Assembly (NCBI GenBank): GCA_038316385.1
Contig: JBBQAN010000016.1
Span: forward strand, 1 to 60,327
DNA from: SZAS-103 sp038316385
Lineage (GTDB): Bacteria > Pseudomonadota > Gammaproteobacteria > Xanthomonadales > Xanthomonadaceae
DNA length: 60,327 nucleotides
Reading direction: 5' to 3'
Within the stretch, counting starts at the first letter, position 1, and each line of letters opens with the position of its first letter. The notes below the pieces were generated by a model, which worked only from the letters and a program-made list of their open reading frames with translations, did not search any database and was not told the origin of the DNA. Below, piece after piece: positions 17,061 to 26,140 of the stretch. The translations under genes were made by a program, and so were the position numbers.

Positions 17061-18067
17061 GCGATCCTCCGTCGTGCGTACGTGGCAGGCATGCCCGTCA
17101 ACAGCACGCCGACCAGCAGCGCCGTCGCAAGCGGCCACGGATAGAGCTCGGTGCGCGGACGCTCGATGCGGCCGGCGCGCAGGGTCGGCTCGATGCGATC
17201 GAGTTCGGCATAAATGTCGGCGAGCGTCGCGGTATCGCGCGCGCGGAAATAGCGGCCGCCGGTCAGGTCTGCGATGTCGGTCAGGGTTTTCTCATCGACA
17301 TCGTCGTCTTGCGTCGGCAATGCGAATCCCATCAATGGGTCGAGTTGTCCTTCGCCGCCGAAACCGATGGTGTAAATGCGCACGTGTTCTGCGGCCGCGA
17401 GTTGCGCGGCTTTCATCGGCTGGATCGCGCCGGCATTGCTGACGCCATCGGTGAGCAGGATCAATACACGCGTGGGTGGCGCACCGGCTGATTGCGGCTG
17501 TGCACGCAGACGCTTGACGGCCAGTGCAATCGCATCACCGATCGCGGTGTTTTGGCCGGCAAGCCCGACCTCGCTGGTCTGCAATTGCTGGCGCACGGTC
17601 TGGCGGTCGAACGTCAACGGGGTGACCGCATACGCGCGCGTGCCAAACAGGATCAGGCCGACGCGATCGCCGACGCGGCGGGTGAGGAAATCACCGAGCA
17701 CTGCCTTGATCGCGGTCAGCCGATCGACCACATCGTCACCGAGGCGCATGTCCTGCGTTCCCATGCTGCCGGAGAGGTCCACCGCGAGCAGCAGGTCGCG
17801 GCCGCTGTGCGGCGGTTGCACGATCGCGCCAAGTTGTTGCGGACGCGCGGCGGCGACGCACAACAGCAGCCAGCCGAGCCATGGCAACCAGCGACGCGGC
17901 AGCACGCGCCGCGAATCGCCGCCGGCCGCGTGCATCGCTGCGAAAGCGCGCGCATAAGGAACCCGCAATGCAGCCCGCAAACGCTGCGGCGCGACCGGTA
18001 ACAAACGCATCGCCAGCAACGGCAGCGGCAGCGCGAAGAATGCCCATGGCCACGCGAATTCAGGCAT
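17057..18067 (-). CDS. batA: BatA-like VWA-domain membrane protein
   Basis: 336 residues. N-terminal hydrophobic region (WPWAFFALPLPLLAMRLL; second segment WLPWLGWLLLCVAAA near 60-74), then a VWA domain with an intact MIDAS (DLSGS at residues 97-101) and the later conserved elements TAIGDAIALAVKRL and RVLILLTDGVSNAG, and a C-terminal helix (YPWPLATALLVGVLL). Unlike the BatB-like partner, this copy keeps all MIDAS residues. It is part of the MoxR-linked operon; these VWA proteins are thought to act with the MoxR AAA+ ATPase in envelope stress or complex assembly. It overlaps the genes on both sides (8 bp and 4 bp). Confidence 0.92.
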   Translation of the reverse strand: MPEFAWPWAFFALPLPLLAMRLLPVAPQRLRAALRVPYARAFAAMHAAGGDSRRVLPRRWLPWLGWLLLCVAAARPQQLGAIVQPPHSGRDLLLAVDLSGSMGTQDMRLGDDVVDRLTAIKAVLGDFLTRRVGDRVGLILFGTRAYAVTPLTFDRQTVRQQLQTSEVGLAGQNTAIGDAIALAVKRLRAQPQSAGAPPTRVLILLTDGVSNAGAIQPMKAAQLAAAEHVRIYTIGFGGEGQLDPLMGFALPTQDDDVDEKTLTDIADLTGGRYFRARDTATLADIYAELDRIEPTLRAGRIERPRTELYPWPLATALLVGVLLTGMPATYARRRIA

Positions 18068-18527
18068 CGTCGCGCTCCAGCAACGCGGCGAATCGCCGGC
18101 GCGCGAGCATCAACGCTGGCGCGATGTCGTCGGTGAGGTCGCGACGGAATCCACCGTCGTGTAACAACCTGCCGACACCATCCGAAAATGGGCGCGTTGC
18201 GTCAGAGCCATCGAGAAAGCGCAGCCATGCATCGCCTTCGAGCATGGCAGCGCCCGGATCGCGAGCTTTCGCCGCGCGGCGCAACAACAACGATGCGGCC
18301 GCGATTTTTGCAGACGCTTGATTGGCACCGGCAAGTGCGACGTCGTAGTCGCGCAACGCGTTGCGAATGCGGAGTCTGCGCGATCGTGCATGCAACCCAC
18401 GGCTCGTCGTCCACACCGTCGCGAACAACAGCAATGCGGCGATCAACCACCAACCGGGCGCTGGCGGCCACCAGCTTGGCGAAGGCGGCAGATGGATATC
18501 GCGCAAAGCGGAAATGGCGCCCGTCAT
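18060..18527 (-). CDS. DUF4381 membrane protein of the MoxR-Bat operon
   Basis: 155 residues with the DUF4381 hallmark near the start (ALRDIHLPPSPSWWPPAPGWW) followed by one membrane helix (LIAALLLFATVWTTS) and a helical cytosolic region rich in Arg/Ala. It is a regular companion of BatA in gammaproteobacteria; its biochemical role is unknown. I prefer ATG 18527; an in-frame GTG at 18554 would overlap the DUF58 gene by 14 bp and is also possible. The 3' end overlaps batA by 8 bp. Confidence 0.85.
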   Translation of the reverse strand: MTGAISALRDIHLPPSPSWWPPAPGWWLIAALLLFATVWTTSRGLHARSRRLRIRNALRDYDVALAGANQASAKIAAASLLLRRAAKARDPGAAMLEGDAWLRFLDGSDATRPFSDGVGRLLHDGGFRRDLTDDIAPALMLARRRFAALLERDDA

Positions 18528-18540
18528 CGTGTCGTCCAGA

Positions 18541-19461
18541 TCACGCTGCGGCACGACGTTGGTCGAGCAGCGCCGTCAGCAATGTCTTGGTGCTGTCGTC
18601 GCCGCTCACGCTGCGCACGCGTGCGCCCATGCTCCGCAGTCGCTGTGTTTGTGTTTGCACTTCGTCTGCGAAGACACGCTGCCAACGCGCGCGCGCGGCT
18701 GCAGAACCAAGATCGAATTCGGCGCGCGCAGCGCCGACCACGAACGGCAGGTTCGCGCGCGGCGGTTGCATTTCCAGCGGATCCGTCAACAGGATGGTGA
18801 GCAGATCGTGATGCGTTGCAAGTGCGGCGAGACGTCCCTGCGCGACGTCGGCAAGCGATGCCGCATCGGCCAGCAAGACCAGACTTGCCCCCGGATGCAG
18901 CAAGCGTGTCGCAGTCGCAAGCGCATGCTCGAGGCCGAGATCGCCCGTTGGTGGTTGCGCATACCAGCGCACCAGCGCATCGAGGGTGCGCAATGCGCCG
19001 CGACTGCCGCCGGTCGGCGTGATCGGGGGCTCCGATGCTGCTCCGCGCAACGCGCCGATGCGATCTCCACGACGTTGTGCCGCCCATGCGGCGACCGCGC
19101 CCGCGCGCGCTGCCTGTACTGATTTGTAGCGCACGCGCGTGCCGAAAAAGAGCTGCGGCGCAGTGTCGGCGACGATCAACGTGACGCGTTCGCGTTCGGC
19201 CTGAAACAATTTCGTGTGCGGTTTGCCGCTGCGCGCGGTAAGCCGCCAATCGATGTGGCGTGCATCATCGCCGGGTGCGTACGGACGCGACTCGGCGTAT
19301 TCCATTCCACGTCCGCGAAACGGCGATGGCGCGGGGCCTGCGACACTCGCCGCGCCGCGTTGCGCGGGCGGCCAGCCGCGCACGCGCTCGCGCAATGCGA
19401 TCAGCTCCGGGAGGCTGGGCCGCAGTCCGTCGGTGCGCGAAGGAAGTGCTGGCGGTGACAT
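18541..19461 (-). CDS. DUF58 domain protein of the MoxR-Bat operon
   Basis: 306 residues, cytosolic, with the DUF58 signature FRGRGMEYAESRPYAPGDDARHIDWRLTAR written here in pieces: GMEYAESRPYAPGDDARHID, then WRLTARSGKPHTKLFQAE. DUF58 proteins have a VWA-like core and accompany MoxR ATPases almost invariably. The longer open frame reaches 19605 but overlaps moxR; ATG 19461 (MSPPALPSRTDG) fits the gap of 19 bp to moxR and the family length. Confidence 0.9.
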   Translation of the reverse strand: MSPPALPSRTDGLRPSLPELIALRERVRGWPPAQRGAASVAGPAPSPFRGRGMEYAESRPYAPGDDARHIDWRLTARSGKPHTKLFQAERERVTLIVADTAPQLFFGTRVRYKSVQAARAGAVAAWAAQRRGDRIGALRGAASEPPITPTGGSRGALRTLDALVRWYAQPPTGDLGLEHALATATRLLHPGASLVLLADAASLADVAQGRLAALATHHDLLTILLTDPLEMQPPRANLPFVVGAARAEFDLGSAAARARWQRVFADEVQTQTQRLRSMGARVRSVSGDDSTKTLLTALLDQRRAAA

Positions 19462-19480
19462 CGGCGACGACACGTTGAAC

Positions 19481-20470
19481 TCAGGGCAGCGGGACGCGAT
19501 CGAGCAGCGCGCGCACCAGCCGTTCGCCGTCCCAGCCTTCGGCGATTGCCTCGTAACTGGGCAGGATGCGATGACGCAGCACATCGGGCGCGACCGACTG
19601 CACATCCTCGGGAGTGACGTAATCGCGTCCGCTCAGCCATGCGCGTGCGCGTGCACAACGTTCCAGTGCGATCGATCCGCGCGGACTCGCGCCCCACGCG
19701 ATCTTCGCGGCAATCTCCGGGTCGTAACGCGCTGCATCGCGGCTGGCCAGCACGAGTTCGATCAGATAGCGTTCCAGCGCCGGCGCAAGATGCAGATCGA
19801 GCACGGCGGCGCGCGCATTGAACAATTCCTGCTGAGTCAGCATGCGCGCAGGTACAGGCGCAGCCTGCATGGACGTGCGCGCGCGTTCGCGCACCAGTCG
19901 CAGAATTTCGGTTTCTGTTCCAGCCTCTGGGTAGCCGACCCGCACATGCATCAGGAAACGATCGAGCTGCGCTTCGGGCAGCGCGTAGGTGCCTTCCTGT
20001 TCGATCGGATTCTGCGTCGCCATGACCAGAAACAACTGCGGGAGCGCGTATGTCGTGCGGCCGACGGTGATCTGTCGCTCGCCCATCGCCTCCAATAGCG
20101 CCGACTGCACTTTCGGCGGCGCGCGATTGACCTCGTCGGCGAGTAGCAGATTGTGAAACATCGGGCCGGGCTGAAACTCGAAACGTCCGTCGGCAGCGCG
20201 CCAGATATCGGTGCCGGTAAGATCGGCCGGCAGCAGGTCGGGTGTGAATTGCACGCGGCTGAAATCGGCTTCGATACGCGCGGCGAGTTCCTTCACCGCA
20301 GTGGTCTTCGCCAGACCTGGCGCGCCTTCGACCAGCAGATGGCCGTCGGCGAGCAAGGCGATCAGCAAGCGCTCGACCAGCGCTGCCTGGCCGATGACAG
20401 CAAGCGAAAGATCGCTGCGCAATGCATGAAAACGCGCGTGCAGAGTGGAGATGTCGCTGAAAGTATCCAT
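19481..20470 (-). CDS. MoxR-family AAA+ ATPase
   Basis: 329 residues. Walker A GAPGLAKT (residues 49-56), Walker B LLLADEVNRAPPKVQSALLE, sensor 1 VMATQNPIEQEGTYALPEAQ and the sensor 2 region GASPRGSIALERCARARA are all present, so it should be an active ATPase. MoxR ATPases act as chaperones with VWA partner proteins, and the four downstream genes encode exactly those partners. Start ATG 20470 (MDTFSDISTLHARF) was picked because the upstream 61 codons of open frame show no family similarity. First gene of the operon that runs to 13402. Confidence 0.94.
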   Translation of the reverse strand: MDTFSDISTLHARFHALRSDLSLAVIGQAALVERLLIALLADGHLLVEGAPGLAKTTAVKELAARIEADFSRVQFTPDLLPADLTGTDIWRAADGRFEFQPGPMFHNLLLADEVNRAPPKVQSALLEAMGERQITVGRTTYALPQLFLVMATQNPIEQEGTYALPEAQLDRFLMHVRVGYPEAGTETEILRLVRERARTSMQAAPVPARMLTQQELFNARAAVLDLHLAPALERYLIELVLASRDAARYDPEIAAKIAWGASPRGSIALERCARARAWLSGRDYVTPEDVQSVAPDVLRHRILPSYEAIAEGWDGERLVRALLDRVPLP

Positions 20471-20583
20471 GTTGGAGTCGGTTTGAAAGCGTCGATAAAG
20501 TTGGGCGACGTGGTGCATTCGCGTGATTACGTGGATTCGACCGAGGCTTTTGCGGAAGGTTCCGCATGCTGCGGCAAGCTCGC

Positions 20584-21765
20584 TCAACGCATGGCCAATA
20601 ATGCCTTCAGAGGCTCCGGTTTGCCGATCAGATAGCCCTGCGCGTAACGACAACCTATCGCATGCAGCAAGTCGAGTTGTTCGCGGGTTTCCACCCCTTC
20701 AGCCACGAGATCGGCGTGGATCGCATGCCCCAGCGCAACGATCGCGTGCACGATGCTCATTGCCCGCTCAGAACCGAACATCTCGCGCACGAACGCCTGA
20801 TCGATCTTGATCGTGTCGAAGTCGAGCTGATGCAAATGATTGAGATTCGAATGGCCGGTGCCGAAGTCGTCGAGGGACACCTCGATGCGATTCGCATGGC
20901 ACTGCCGGATCACCTCGGCCACCTGGAGATAGTCGAGCGACTGGCTTTCGGTAATCTCGACCTTGATGCATCCCGCCGGCAGATCCAGCGCTTCGCGGCG
21001 ATCGAGCAGGCGCTGCATGAGACCCACATTGGCCAGTTGCCGTGCGGAAACGTTGACGGTGATGAAGGGCATCGGGTCGGCGCGTAATTTTTCAAGCGCG
21101 GCACACGCAGCGTCGAACACGTACTCGCCGACCGGCACGATCAGCGAGGTTTCTTCCGCGAGCCGGATGAATTCCTCCGGCGAAACCGCTCCGCGCGTTG
21201 GATGCTCCCAGCGCACAAGCGCCTCGTACCCGGCGATGCGATGGGACGCGATCTCCATGATGGGCTGATAACGGACTTCGAGTTTCTGCTGCGACAAGGC
21301 ATCGCGCAGATGGCTCTCGAGTCGAAATTTGCTCAGGCCTTGATCGATATCGGTGGTCGCATCCGCAGCGACGATCTCGGGCTTCTCGGCGCCGGCAAGT
21401 TCGCCCTCGCGAAGCAGCGAAAGCATGCCCCGGTAACGCTTTATCTGTCCATCGATCAGCATGCGGATGATCGGATCGGCATCGGCGAGCCGATCCTTGA
21501 TCTGGTCGCTGTCAATGACCAGCAGGACGCTGTCAACGAGTGCTACAGCGGTTGCGGTGCGTTGCGACCGATCGACCACCGACATCTCGCCGACCAGTTC
21601 ACCGGGCCCAAGCCGCGCGAGCACCATCGGACGACGCGGTTCGCCCGCGCGAGTTGCGCGGGTAAAGCGAATCTCCACCGCACCTTCCTCGATGAGAAAA
21701 GCCGAGACCGGCATATCGTCCTCGCGGAACAGGAGTTCTCCGGCAAGCAGGGTCTTGCGTAGCAA
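20584..21765 (-). CDS. Cyclic-nucleotide-binding-domain + EAL c-di-GMP phosphodiesterase
   Basis: 393 residues in two parts. Residues ~1-115 form a CRP/cNMP-type jelly roll (FLIEEGAVEIRF, LGPGELVGEMSVVDRSQRTATAVAL), and residues ~145-393 an EAL domain. The EAL catalytic set looks complete: EAL at 181-183, Asn in NVS (238), EITES, DDFGTG (299-300), KID (320) and EGVET, so c-di-GMP hydrolysis is expected. Start is TTG at 21765 with AAGGACG 5 nt upstream; no ATG fits the domain N-terminus. It follows pilQ on the same strand after a terminator-like hairpin, so coupling of c-di-GMP turnover to type IV pili is a reasonable inference. What the N-terminal domain binds is unknown. Confidence 0.9.
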   Translation of the reverse strand: MLRKTLLAGELLFREDDMPVSAFLIEEGAVEIRFTRATRAGEPRRPMVLARLGPGELVGEMSVVDRSQRTATAVALVDSVLLVIDSDQIKDRLADADPIIRMLIDGQIKRYRGMLSLLREGELAGAEKPEIVAADATTDIDQGLSKFRLESHLRDALSQQKLEVRYQPIMEIASHRIAGYEALVRWEHPTRGAVSPEEFIRLAEETSLIVPVGEYVFDAACAALEKLRADPMPFITVNVSARQLANVGLMQRLLDRREALDLPAGCIKVEITESQSLDYLQVAEVIRQCHANRIEVSLDDFGTGHSNLNHLHQLDFDTIKIDQAFVREMFGSERAMSIVHAIVALGHAIHADLVAEGVETREQLDLLHAIGCRYAQGYLIGKPEPLKALLAMR

Positions 21766-21787
21766 CGCAGCGTCCTTGGGTTCGGCT

Positions 21788-21818
21788 GAAAAGGAAAGGG
21801 CCGCATTGCGACCCTTTC
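21788..21818 (-). terminator. Rho-independent terminator after pilQ
   Basis: On the minus strand, stem GAAAGGG...CCCTTTC with an inner CGC/GCG pair is followed by CTTTTC. It lies 28 nt past the pilQ stop and ends the pilMNOPQ transcript, at least partly insulating the EAL gene. Confidence 0.75.
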
Positions 21819-21846
21819 AAGATAACACCGAGCAATGTCCGTCGAG

Positions 21847-24144
21847 TCAGTTGCGCCACTCTGGAGCTTCAGTGCGGGCAGCAGGAGCAGGATACGATAC
21901 TTGATCGCGCTGGCGCACCTGCAGGATCTTCGGGGTCACAAAGACAAGCAGCTCGGCCTTGTTGGTGCTCTTGTTCTTGGTGCGGAACAGATTTCCCAAG
22001 CCCGGCAGGTCGCCGAGGAATGGGACTTTGGTCAGGTCTTCCCGACTCTTGAACTCATAGATGCCGCCGACGACCACCGTCTGACCGGAATCGACCAGAA
22101 CTGCGGTGGTGAGCTCGCGCTTGGTGATCTGCGGCACATCACCGAAGTTAGCTATAGTAATAAACTTGGCAAGTTCATCCTTGTTGATGTCCAGCGCCAG
22201 GTACACACGGTTGTCGTTGGTGATGGTCGGGGTGACTTTGAGCCGTAGCAACACGTCCTTGAACTGGACGTTCGGCGTCGCGGCAGCGCCGGCGGCGCCT
22301 CCGGTAATCGTCACATAGCCAATCTCGTCGCCCTGCTGAATGATCGCTTCCTTCTGATTGCTGGTAATGACGCGTGGATTGGAGACCACTTCGCCTTTGC
22401 CTTCCGTTTGCATCGCAGACAACTCAAGGTCGAGCAAGTGGCCGCCGTTGAGGATGCTGAAAGCGAGAGCGCCTGCCGGGTTTGAAACCGGAAGATTCAC
22501 GTTCAGCGAACGCGTAATGACCGGCTGGTTCAACGGGTTCGGTGTGGGAATGGCGGAATTCTTGTTCGCTGCGTCATTGATTGAATTGATATTGCTCAAA
22601 TTCTGGTCAAGGTTGCCGCCATAGCCAATCAGGCTTTCATCGCCTGCGTGGACCCCAGTGACGCCCAGGCGAGCACCCAGCGAGCGTGCAAACTCTTCAT
22701 CGGCAATGACGATGCGCGCCTCAATAAGCACCTGATCCACCGGACGATCCAGCATCGTGACCAAGCGCCGGATCTCCGCAACCTTCTTCGGAATGTCGAT
22801 AACCAGCAAGGTATTGCTGCGGCGATCAAAACTCACACTGCCGCGTGATGAAAGGAAACCGCGCGAAGAGTTGCTGCCGCCGCCGCTACCACCACCACCG
22901 TTACTGGTCTTGGCGTCATCGGTCAACAGCTTGGCGATATCTTCGGCATTACCGTAATTCACCGGAATGTATTCGGTCACCGTCTCGGCGCGCTCATCGA
23001 TTGCGATGCGCGCATCTTCTTTTGCCTGCTCGTAGTCGGCCAGTTCTTTTTGCGGAGCAACCCAGATCACCCCGCCGTCCTGACGCTTGTCCAGAGATTT
23101 GGCGCGCAGGACGATATCCAGAGCCTGATCCCAAGGCACATTGATGAGGCGCAGGGTGACATTGCCCTGCACCGTGTCGGCCGCGACAACGTTGAGACCG
23201 GATTCTTCGGCGATTAGCTGCAACACCGTGCGAACCGGTATATCCTGAAAATTGAACGTTGCTGGCTTGCCTTTGTAAACCGGAACAACGCCAAACCGTC
23301 CGCTGTTGTCGGCGTTGCCACGGATACCGTTCTCTTTGGCTTTCTTCGGAGTGATTTCAACGACATATTCATTGCCGGCCTGATAAGCAGACGAATCGAA
23401 GGCGCCGTTGGTGTTGATGACCAGGCGCGTGCCGCCAGCCTGTTCGCGCGGATCGATCGATTGCACGGGCGTGGCGAAATCGCTGACGTCCATATGCTTT
23501 GACAGGTTCGCGGGAATCATCGCGTTGCCCACATCAACGATCACGCGCGACCCTTCATTGCGCAGGTCGGCATTCGCGCCATCGCCGCTGAAGCGCATGA
23601 CGATGCGGCCAGAGCCATTCGCGCCCCGGCGGAAGTCGATGTTGGACACATTGAGCGCGCCTACCATGCGCCGCGCCGGATCCATGGTATTGGTCAGCAT
23701 TGGCGTCTTTGCGCTCGTCGCGGCCATCGCTCCTGACCCGGCAACCGAAAGCACCAGACGATTGCCTTCGATGCGCGATTCATAGGCGGCGGGCCGGAAC
23801 AGATCGACCACGACTCGCGTGCGACCATTCGCTTCGGCAGCCGAGACTGCGCTCGCCGAGCCATTGCCGATCGCGACTCTGCGCTCCGCCATGCCGTTAT
23901 GGGTGTCTGGCAGGTCGATGGCGATTCGCGGCGGATTGTCGGTCGTGAAAACCTGGGCGTCGGCAATCGGGTTGGCGAACTGCAAGGTGATATCCACCCC
24001 ACCCTTCGCGCCCGGTGCGTGGCTGACTTGTTGCAATACATTCGACGCGAACGCGGGGAATGCGCTGCTGAGCAGCCAGACACCCAAGCCCAGCGCCGCA
24101 GCGCGCGACCGGTTCATCCGGCGAATGACATTAATTGAGCTCAT
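21847..24144 (-). CDS. pilQ: Type IV pilus secretin PilQ
   Basis: 765 residues. Signal peptide (ALGLGVWLLSSAFPAFA), two AMIN-type domains (~40-130 and ~165-270: VSNIDFRRGANGSGRIVMRF) thought to bind peptidoglycan, an N0/STN domain (~288-350: VPVYKGKPATFNFQDIPVRTV), an N1 domain with a Gly/Ser linker (~415-430), and the secretin barrel (~460-745: VDQVLIEARIVIADEEFARS, EGKGEVVSNPRVITSNQ, VDSGQTVVVGGIYE, PFLGDLPGLGNLFR). It forms the outer membrane channel for pilus extrusion, needed for twitching and natural transformation. Last gene of pilMNOPQ, 15 bp after pilP. Confidence 0.97.
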   Translation of the reverse strand: MSSINVIRRMNRSRAAALGLGVWLLSSAFPAFASNVLQQVSHAPGAKGGVDITLQFANPIADAQVFTTDNPPRIAIDLPDTHNGMAERRVAIGNGSASAVSAAEANGRTRVVVDLFRPAAYESRIEGNRLVLSVAGSGAMAATSAKTPMLTNTMDPARRMVGALNVSNIDFRRGANGSGRIVMRFSGDGANADLRNEGSRVIVDVGNAMIPANLSKHMDVSDFATPVQSIDPREQAGGTRLVINTNGAFDSSAYQAGNEYVVEITPKKAKENGIRGNADNSGRFGVVPVYKGKPATFNFQDIPVRTVLQLIAEESGLNVVAADTVQGNVTLRLINVPWDQALDIVLRAKSLDKRQDGGVIWVAPQKELADYEQAKEDARIAIDERAETVTEYIPVNYGNAEDIAKLLTDDAKTSNGGGGSGGGSNSSRGFLSSRGSVSFDRRSNTLLVIDIPKKVAEIRRLVTMLDRPVDQVLIEARIVIADEEFARSLGARLGVTGVHAGDESLIGYGGNLDQNLSNINSINDAANKNSAIPTPNPLNQPVITRSLNVNLPVSNPAGALAFSILNGGHLLDLELSAMQTEGKGEVVSNPRVITSNQKEAIIQQGDEIGYVTITGGAAGAAATPNVQFKDVLLRLKVTPTITNDNRVYLALDINKDELAKFITIANFGDVPQITKRELTTAVLVDSGQTVVVGGIYEFKSREDLTKVPFLGDLPGLGNLFRTKNKSTNKAELLVFVTPKILQVRQRDQVSYPAPAARTEAPEWRN

Positions 24145-24159
24145 CTTGCTACTCCCCGA

Positions 24160-24687
24160 TCATTGATTTGGTAATGCTATGGAAGCCGGCCGTTCGATCC
24201 ATCCGCCCGCCCCATCCGGCACCAGCTCCATGAGGTCGATCTTGGCCGGCCCCACCGCTGTCACGCGACCTTCGTTCTGCCCCATATACGTCTTCGGTTC
24301 CACCGTCACCCTGTGAGTCACTTTATCCGGTGATATCACCAATCCCGCGATGCCGTTACCACTACCCAGTGTACCGACCATGACAAGGCCATCCAGCGGA
24401 TAGGATTCCAGCGGTTGCTTGCGGCGATCCGGATCAGGACGCGGCCCGGACGAATTGCGATTCGCGTCAACGGGTGGCGCGAAGGGATCGCGCAGGCCTT
24501 GATCGTTGTATGTAAAGGTCTCGAATCGTTGCATCACCGGCACAGGATCCAGTGGAGGACCTGGCTTGGCCTTGACCTCGGCGACCCATGCCTCAAGGTC
24601 GGACGTGCCACGGCCGCAGCCGCCAAGGATCGAAACCGCCAAAAGGACAGTCGCGCAGCGCAACACGTAATTCCGCTTGTTGCCCAT
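24160..24687 (-). CDS. pilP: Type IV pilus lipoprotein PilP
   Basis: 175 residues. The signal peptide has a lipobox ending LGGC (Cys near residue 24), then a disordered stretch and the PilP beta-domain (DPFAPPV, YPLDGLVMVGTLGSGNGIAGLVI, HRVTVEPKTYMGQNEGRVTAV). PilP is an inner-membrane lipoprotein that links the PilN/PilO dimer to the secretin PilQ. It lies 2 bp after pilO and 15 bp before pilQ. Confidence 0.95.
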   Translation of the reverse strand: MGNKRNYVLRCATVLLAVSILGGCGRGTSDLEAWVAEVKAKPGPPLDPVPVMQRFETFTYNDQGLRDPFAPPVDANRNSSGPRPDPDRRKQPLESYPLDGLVMVGTLGSGNGIAGLVISPDKVTHRVTVEPKTYMGQNEGRVTAVGPAKIDLMELVPDGAGGWIERPASIALPNQ

Positions 24688-24689
24688 GA

Positions 24690-25382
24690 TCAGTGCCCCC
24701 CCGGCGTTGTCGGCGCGGCGGCAGGCTGGCCGTTGGCGGCAGGAGCCATTTCTTGTGCCGCCTGCTCGTCTTCATCCAGATAACGGTAAGTCGTCACGAT
24801 GCCTTCCAGCGTCAAGGCGCCATTCGCACTGATCTTCCCTTCCACCGTCGCCGGCTTGAGCGATATGTCGTGCATGGTCAGGATCACTACCCGCGGCAAC
24901 GAAGCCACGCCGCTCATGAAAGAACCGAATTGGTGATACGTGCCCAGCATCCGCAAAGTGATCGGCTTCTCCGCATAGAACTCTTTCGGGACTTCTTCGC
25001 CAGGTTGGAACAATTGATTGACAATACCGGTGGCCAGCGCGGTTTGCGAGATGTCCACGATCAGGTCGGGCATTTCGGTCTTGCCCGGCAACTGCCGCAG
25101 CATTTGTTGCAGCATTTCTTCCATCTGCGCCAACTGGATCTTCAACGGCTCAAGATTGGCTGCGCGACCCTGTTTTTCCACAAAAGTGGTCTTGAGCGAG
25201 GCTTCTGTCTTCTCCAGTCCGTCGAGCGTCTCGCGCCTGTCGCTGATCAGGAAGTAATAAAAGCCGCCCAGAATGAACAATGCCAACACCAAGCATGCGG
25301 CGTACTTCAGGCCGTCCGGCCAAGCACCCGCATTGTTGTAGTCGATGTTGCGGAAATCGAATTTTTTCTTGGCGGTGCTCAT
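24690..25382 (-). CDS. pilO: Type IV pilus alignment protein PilO
   Basis: 230 residues: short cytosolic N-terminus (MSTAKKKFDFRNIDYNNAGAWP), one membrane helix (~28-48), a periplasmic coiled coil (~50-100) and the ferredoxin-like PilO domain (~110-210: LPGKTEMPDLIVDISQTAL, PITLRMLGTYHQFGSFMSGVA). It pairs with PilN in the inner-membrane alignment complex. The start overlaps pilN's stop by 4 bp (ATGA). The C-terminal ~20 residues are an Ala/Pro/Gly tail. Confidence 0.95.
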   Translation of the reverse strand: MSTAKKKFDFRNIDYNNAGAWPDGLKYAACLVLALFILGGFYYFLISDRRETLDGLEKTEASLKTTFVEKQGRAANLEPLKIQLAQMEEMLQQMLRQLPGKTEMPDLIVDISQTALATGIVNQLFQPGEEVPKEFYAEKPITLRMLGTYHQFGSFMSGVASLPRVVILTMHDISLKPATVEGKISANGALTLEGIVTTYRYLDEDEQAAQEMAPAANGQPAAAPTTPGGH

Positions 25383-26140
25383 GGGGTCGTCCCTCCCTTG
25401 CTACTTGAGGACGCTGCCGCCGGAGTGGGATCTGCTATGGCGGCTGGAGCTGATGTAGCGGCGGATGCCGGCATCACTGCAGGCGCAGTGGCCGCCGAAC
25501 CCGGCGTCATTGCTGCCGGCGTGGGTGGCATTGCAGGAACCACCAGCGGCTTGCCGTCCGGCCCGAGCATCGGCTTGCCATCCGGCCCCATTTGCTGTCC
25601 GGGTTTGATCAGTGTCAGAGACAGTTTGAACTGGTACGGCAAGGTCTTGTCCTCGCCTTTTTCCTCGATCACCGACAGATCCGGATTGGTCATCCAGCCG
25701 GAGGCTTCGATGTTGCGCATATAGGCGCTGACGCGTGCATTCGACTGCGACTGGCCTTCAAGGGTCAGTTTGTCGTTGTCCTGCTTGATCATGGTCAAAC
25801 GGACGCCATCGGGAATGGTGCGCACCAGTTCATCGAACAGATGCACCATCTGCGATCGATTGGCCTGCAGCTCCTCGATCACTTCCTTGCGTCGCAGCAG
25901 CGTCTCTTTCTTCTTGTCGAGCGCCTCGATCTCTTTGAGCTTGGCGTCCAGCTGGGCGATTTGATCGGTCAGGTAGGCATTGCGAGTGTTCTGCCCGTCG
26001 ATCTGACCATTGTAATAAAACGTGGCCACCAGACCCAGGATCAGCGCAAGCACGCCGGCGCCACCGAGCAGGTAATAGAACTCCTGCTGGCGGACTTTGC
26101 GGCGCTCGCTGCGCCACGGTAGGAGATTGACCTTGGCCAT
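25379..26140 (-). CDS. pilN: Type IV pilus assembly protein PilN
   Basis: 253 residues. The PilM-binding N-terminus (MAKVNLLPWRSERR) is the exact family hallmark. It is followed by a membrane helix (~24-43), a coiled coil (~55-95) and the PilN ferredoxin-like domain (~100-185). The last ~65 residues are an unusual extension: two near-identical GPDGKP units, then an Ala/Pro/Ser-rich low-complexity tail. Start overlaps the pilM stop by 1 bp. Confidence 0.95.
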   Translation of the reverse strand: MAKVNLLPWRSERRKVRQQEFYYLLGGAGVLALILGLVATFYYNGQIDGQNTRNAYLTDQIAQLDAKLKEIEALDKKKETLLRRKEVIEELQANRSQMVHLFDELVRTIPDGVRLTMIKQDNDKLTLEGQSQSNARVSAYMRNIEASGWMTNPDLSVIEEKGEDKTLPYQFKLSLTLIKPGQQMGPDGKPMLGPDGKPLVVPAMPPTPAAMTPGSAATAPAVMPASAATSAPAAIADPTPAAASSSSKGGTTP

